Source of the DNA: Alphaproteobacteria bacterium
GTDB lineage: Bacteria > Pseudomonadota > Alphaproteobacteria > Elsterales > Elsteraceae
Assembly: GCA_013297545.1 (NCBI GenBank)
Contig: JAAFHH010000191.1
Span: 1-6,328 of the forward strand
DNA: 6,328 nucleotides
Direction: 5' to 3'
This document shows, piece by piece, positions 5,460 to 6,328 of the stretch (position 1 is the stretch's first letter; the number at the start of each line of letters is the position of its first letter). A program made the translations under genes and the position numbers. Below the pieces are notes generated by a model. The model saw only the letters and a program-made list of their open reading frames with translations. It was not told the origin of the DNA and ran no database searches.

Positions 5460-6328
5460 CTACCCGCGTGCGCGGTCGACAGACGTGATCGCAGGGGTGG
5501 CCCGCAAGGCCGCGATGATGTTGGTCAGGTGGCGGACATTGTCGACCTGGATATCGACCAGCAGCTCAAAGAAATCCAACTGCCGGTTGACGATCTTGAG
5601 GTTGGAGATATTGCCGCGGTTTTGGCCAATCACCGTGCATAGCGACCCCATCGAGCCCGGTTCGTTGTGCACCACGACGGCAAGCCGGCCGACCTGCTGA
5701 TCATCAGTGCCATCTTCGGTCCAGCCGACATCGAGCCAGCGTTCCGGCATGTCTTGGAACTGTTCCAGGTTGATGCAGTCGATGGTGTGGATCGTCACCC
5801 CTTTGCCGGATTGCACGATGCCGACGATGCGGTCGCCGGGCAGCGGGTGGCAGCAGCGGCCGTAGTGAAACGCCATGCCCGGGATCAAGCCGGACAGCGC
5901 GATCTTGCCCTTCTCCCGGTCGACTTTGCGCGCGCGCGTGATCGGCACGACGATGTCGTCGCCCGACTTTGGCACGGTCGGCTTGGTGTGCGGGGCGACC
6001 GCGTGCAGCACTTCGCGCCCCGTATGTTCGCCTTCGCCGACGATGGCGAACAAGTCCTCGATCTTCTCCGCCTTGAACTGCTTGAGCACCGCTTCGAGGG
6101 ACTTTTCCGCGAACGGTACTGCTTCCTGGCGGAACACTTTCTGCAGGATTTCCTTACCCAAGGCGACGTACTGCGTGCGCTGTTGCTGGCGCACATAGCG
6201 GCGGATGCGCGCCTTCACCTTGGCGGTAACCGCCATGTCCGCCCAGTTTGGCGACGGGGTCTGGGTGCGCGAGGTGATGATCTCGACCTGGTCGCCGTTG
6301 CTCAAGCTCTGGCCAAGCCGCGCCATCC
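5460..6328 (-). CDS. rsh: RelA/SpoT-family (p)ppGpp synthetase/hydrolase, C-terminal part
   Basis: RSH proteins make and break the alarmone (p)ppGpp during the stringent response, and alphaproteobacteria usually have one bifunctional copy. Only the last 289 or so codons are here; the catalytic HD and synthetase domains lie beyond the right edge, so catalytic competence cannot be judged. Counting from an internal Met at 6326, the end of the TGS domain is visible (LSNGDQVEIITSR, 8-20, then PSPNW, 24-28). A helical stretch follows, then the conserved zinc-finger-like segment GRCCHPLPGDRIVG (156-169) with GKGVTIHTIDC (174-184), and a C-terminal ACT domain (about 213-288, RLAVVVHNEPGSMGSL). These regulatory domains contact ribosome-bound tRNA in RelA-type proteins. 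The Met at 6326 is internal and not the start. The gene ends in TAG 16 nt before acpS. Confidence 0.94.
   Translation of the reverse strand, partial: MARLGQSLSNGDQVEIITSRTQTPSPNWADMAVTAKVKARIRRYVRQQQRTQYVALGKEILQKVFRQEAVPFAEKSLEAVLKQFKAEKIEDLFAIVGEGEHTGREVLHAVAPHTKPTVPKSGDDIVVPITRARKVDREKGKIALSGLIPGMAFHYGRCCHPLPGDRIVGIVQSGKGVTIHTIDCINLEQFQDMPERWLDVGWTEDGTDDQQVGRLAVVVHNEPGSMGSLCTVIGQNRGNISNLKIVNRQLDFFELLVDIQVDNVRHLTNIIAALRATPAITSVDRARG

Noticed and set aside
3999..5642. A 547-codon open frame on the '+' strand across two transporters, acpS and the rsh end
   Set aside because: It is antisense to four well-supported genes, and its product is a Gln/His/Arg/Gly-rich sequence with no recognisable domain. 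The open frame is explained by the rarity of TTA, CTA and TCA codons in the GC-rich sense genes.

Overview
The window is a GC-rich chromosomal segment that looks alphaproteobacterial. It carries the conserved housekeeping order rsh, acpS, lepB, rnc, era, all on the minus strand. A small '+' strand coiled-coil gene of a type I recognise from alphaproteobacteria supports the assignment. I cannot resolve the order or genus. No mobile element, CRISPR array, tRNA or rRNA is visible.

Layout, read along the minus strand from right to left. The 3' end of a (p)ppGpp synthetase/hydrolase gene (rsh, 5460-6328, cut by the window edge) is followed after 16 nt by acpS (5045-5443). Three EamA-family drug/metabolite transporter genes come next (4179-5048, 3325-4182, 2459-3328). 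Every junction from acpS through the third transporter is a 4-nt ATGA start/stop overlap, so these four genes look translationally coupled. The transporter block ends tail-to-tail with a short '+' strand gene (2217-2462) whose stop codon overlaps that of the last transporter. After a divergent intergenic gap with a plausible promoter, a second minus-strand operon follows: lepB (1300-2064), rnc (638-1303, GTGA overlap) and era (1-641, ATGA overlap, cut by the left edge).

The housekeeping genes have unrelated biochemical roles but are commonly neighbours: stringent response (rsh), carrier-protein activation for lipid synthesis (acpS), signal-peptide removal (lepB), double-stranded RNA processing (rnc) and small-subunit ribosome assembly (era). 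What is unusual is the three-transporter cassette plus a small opposite-strand gene between acpS and lepB, genes that are often adjacent in alphaproteobacteria. This insertion separates lepB-rnc-era from the upstream operon and would require its own promoter. A promoter-like sequence with a 9-bp inverted repeat centred on its -10 element sits where one is needed. I see no clearly novel biological system; the transporter cassette and the lepB promoter region are the points worth checking.
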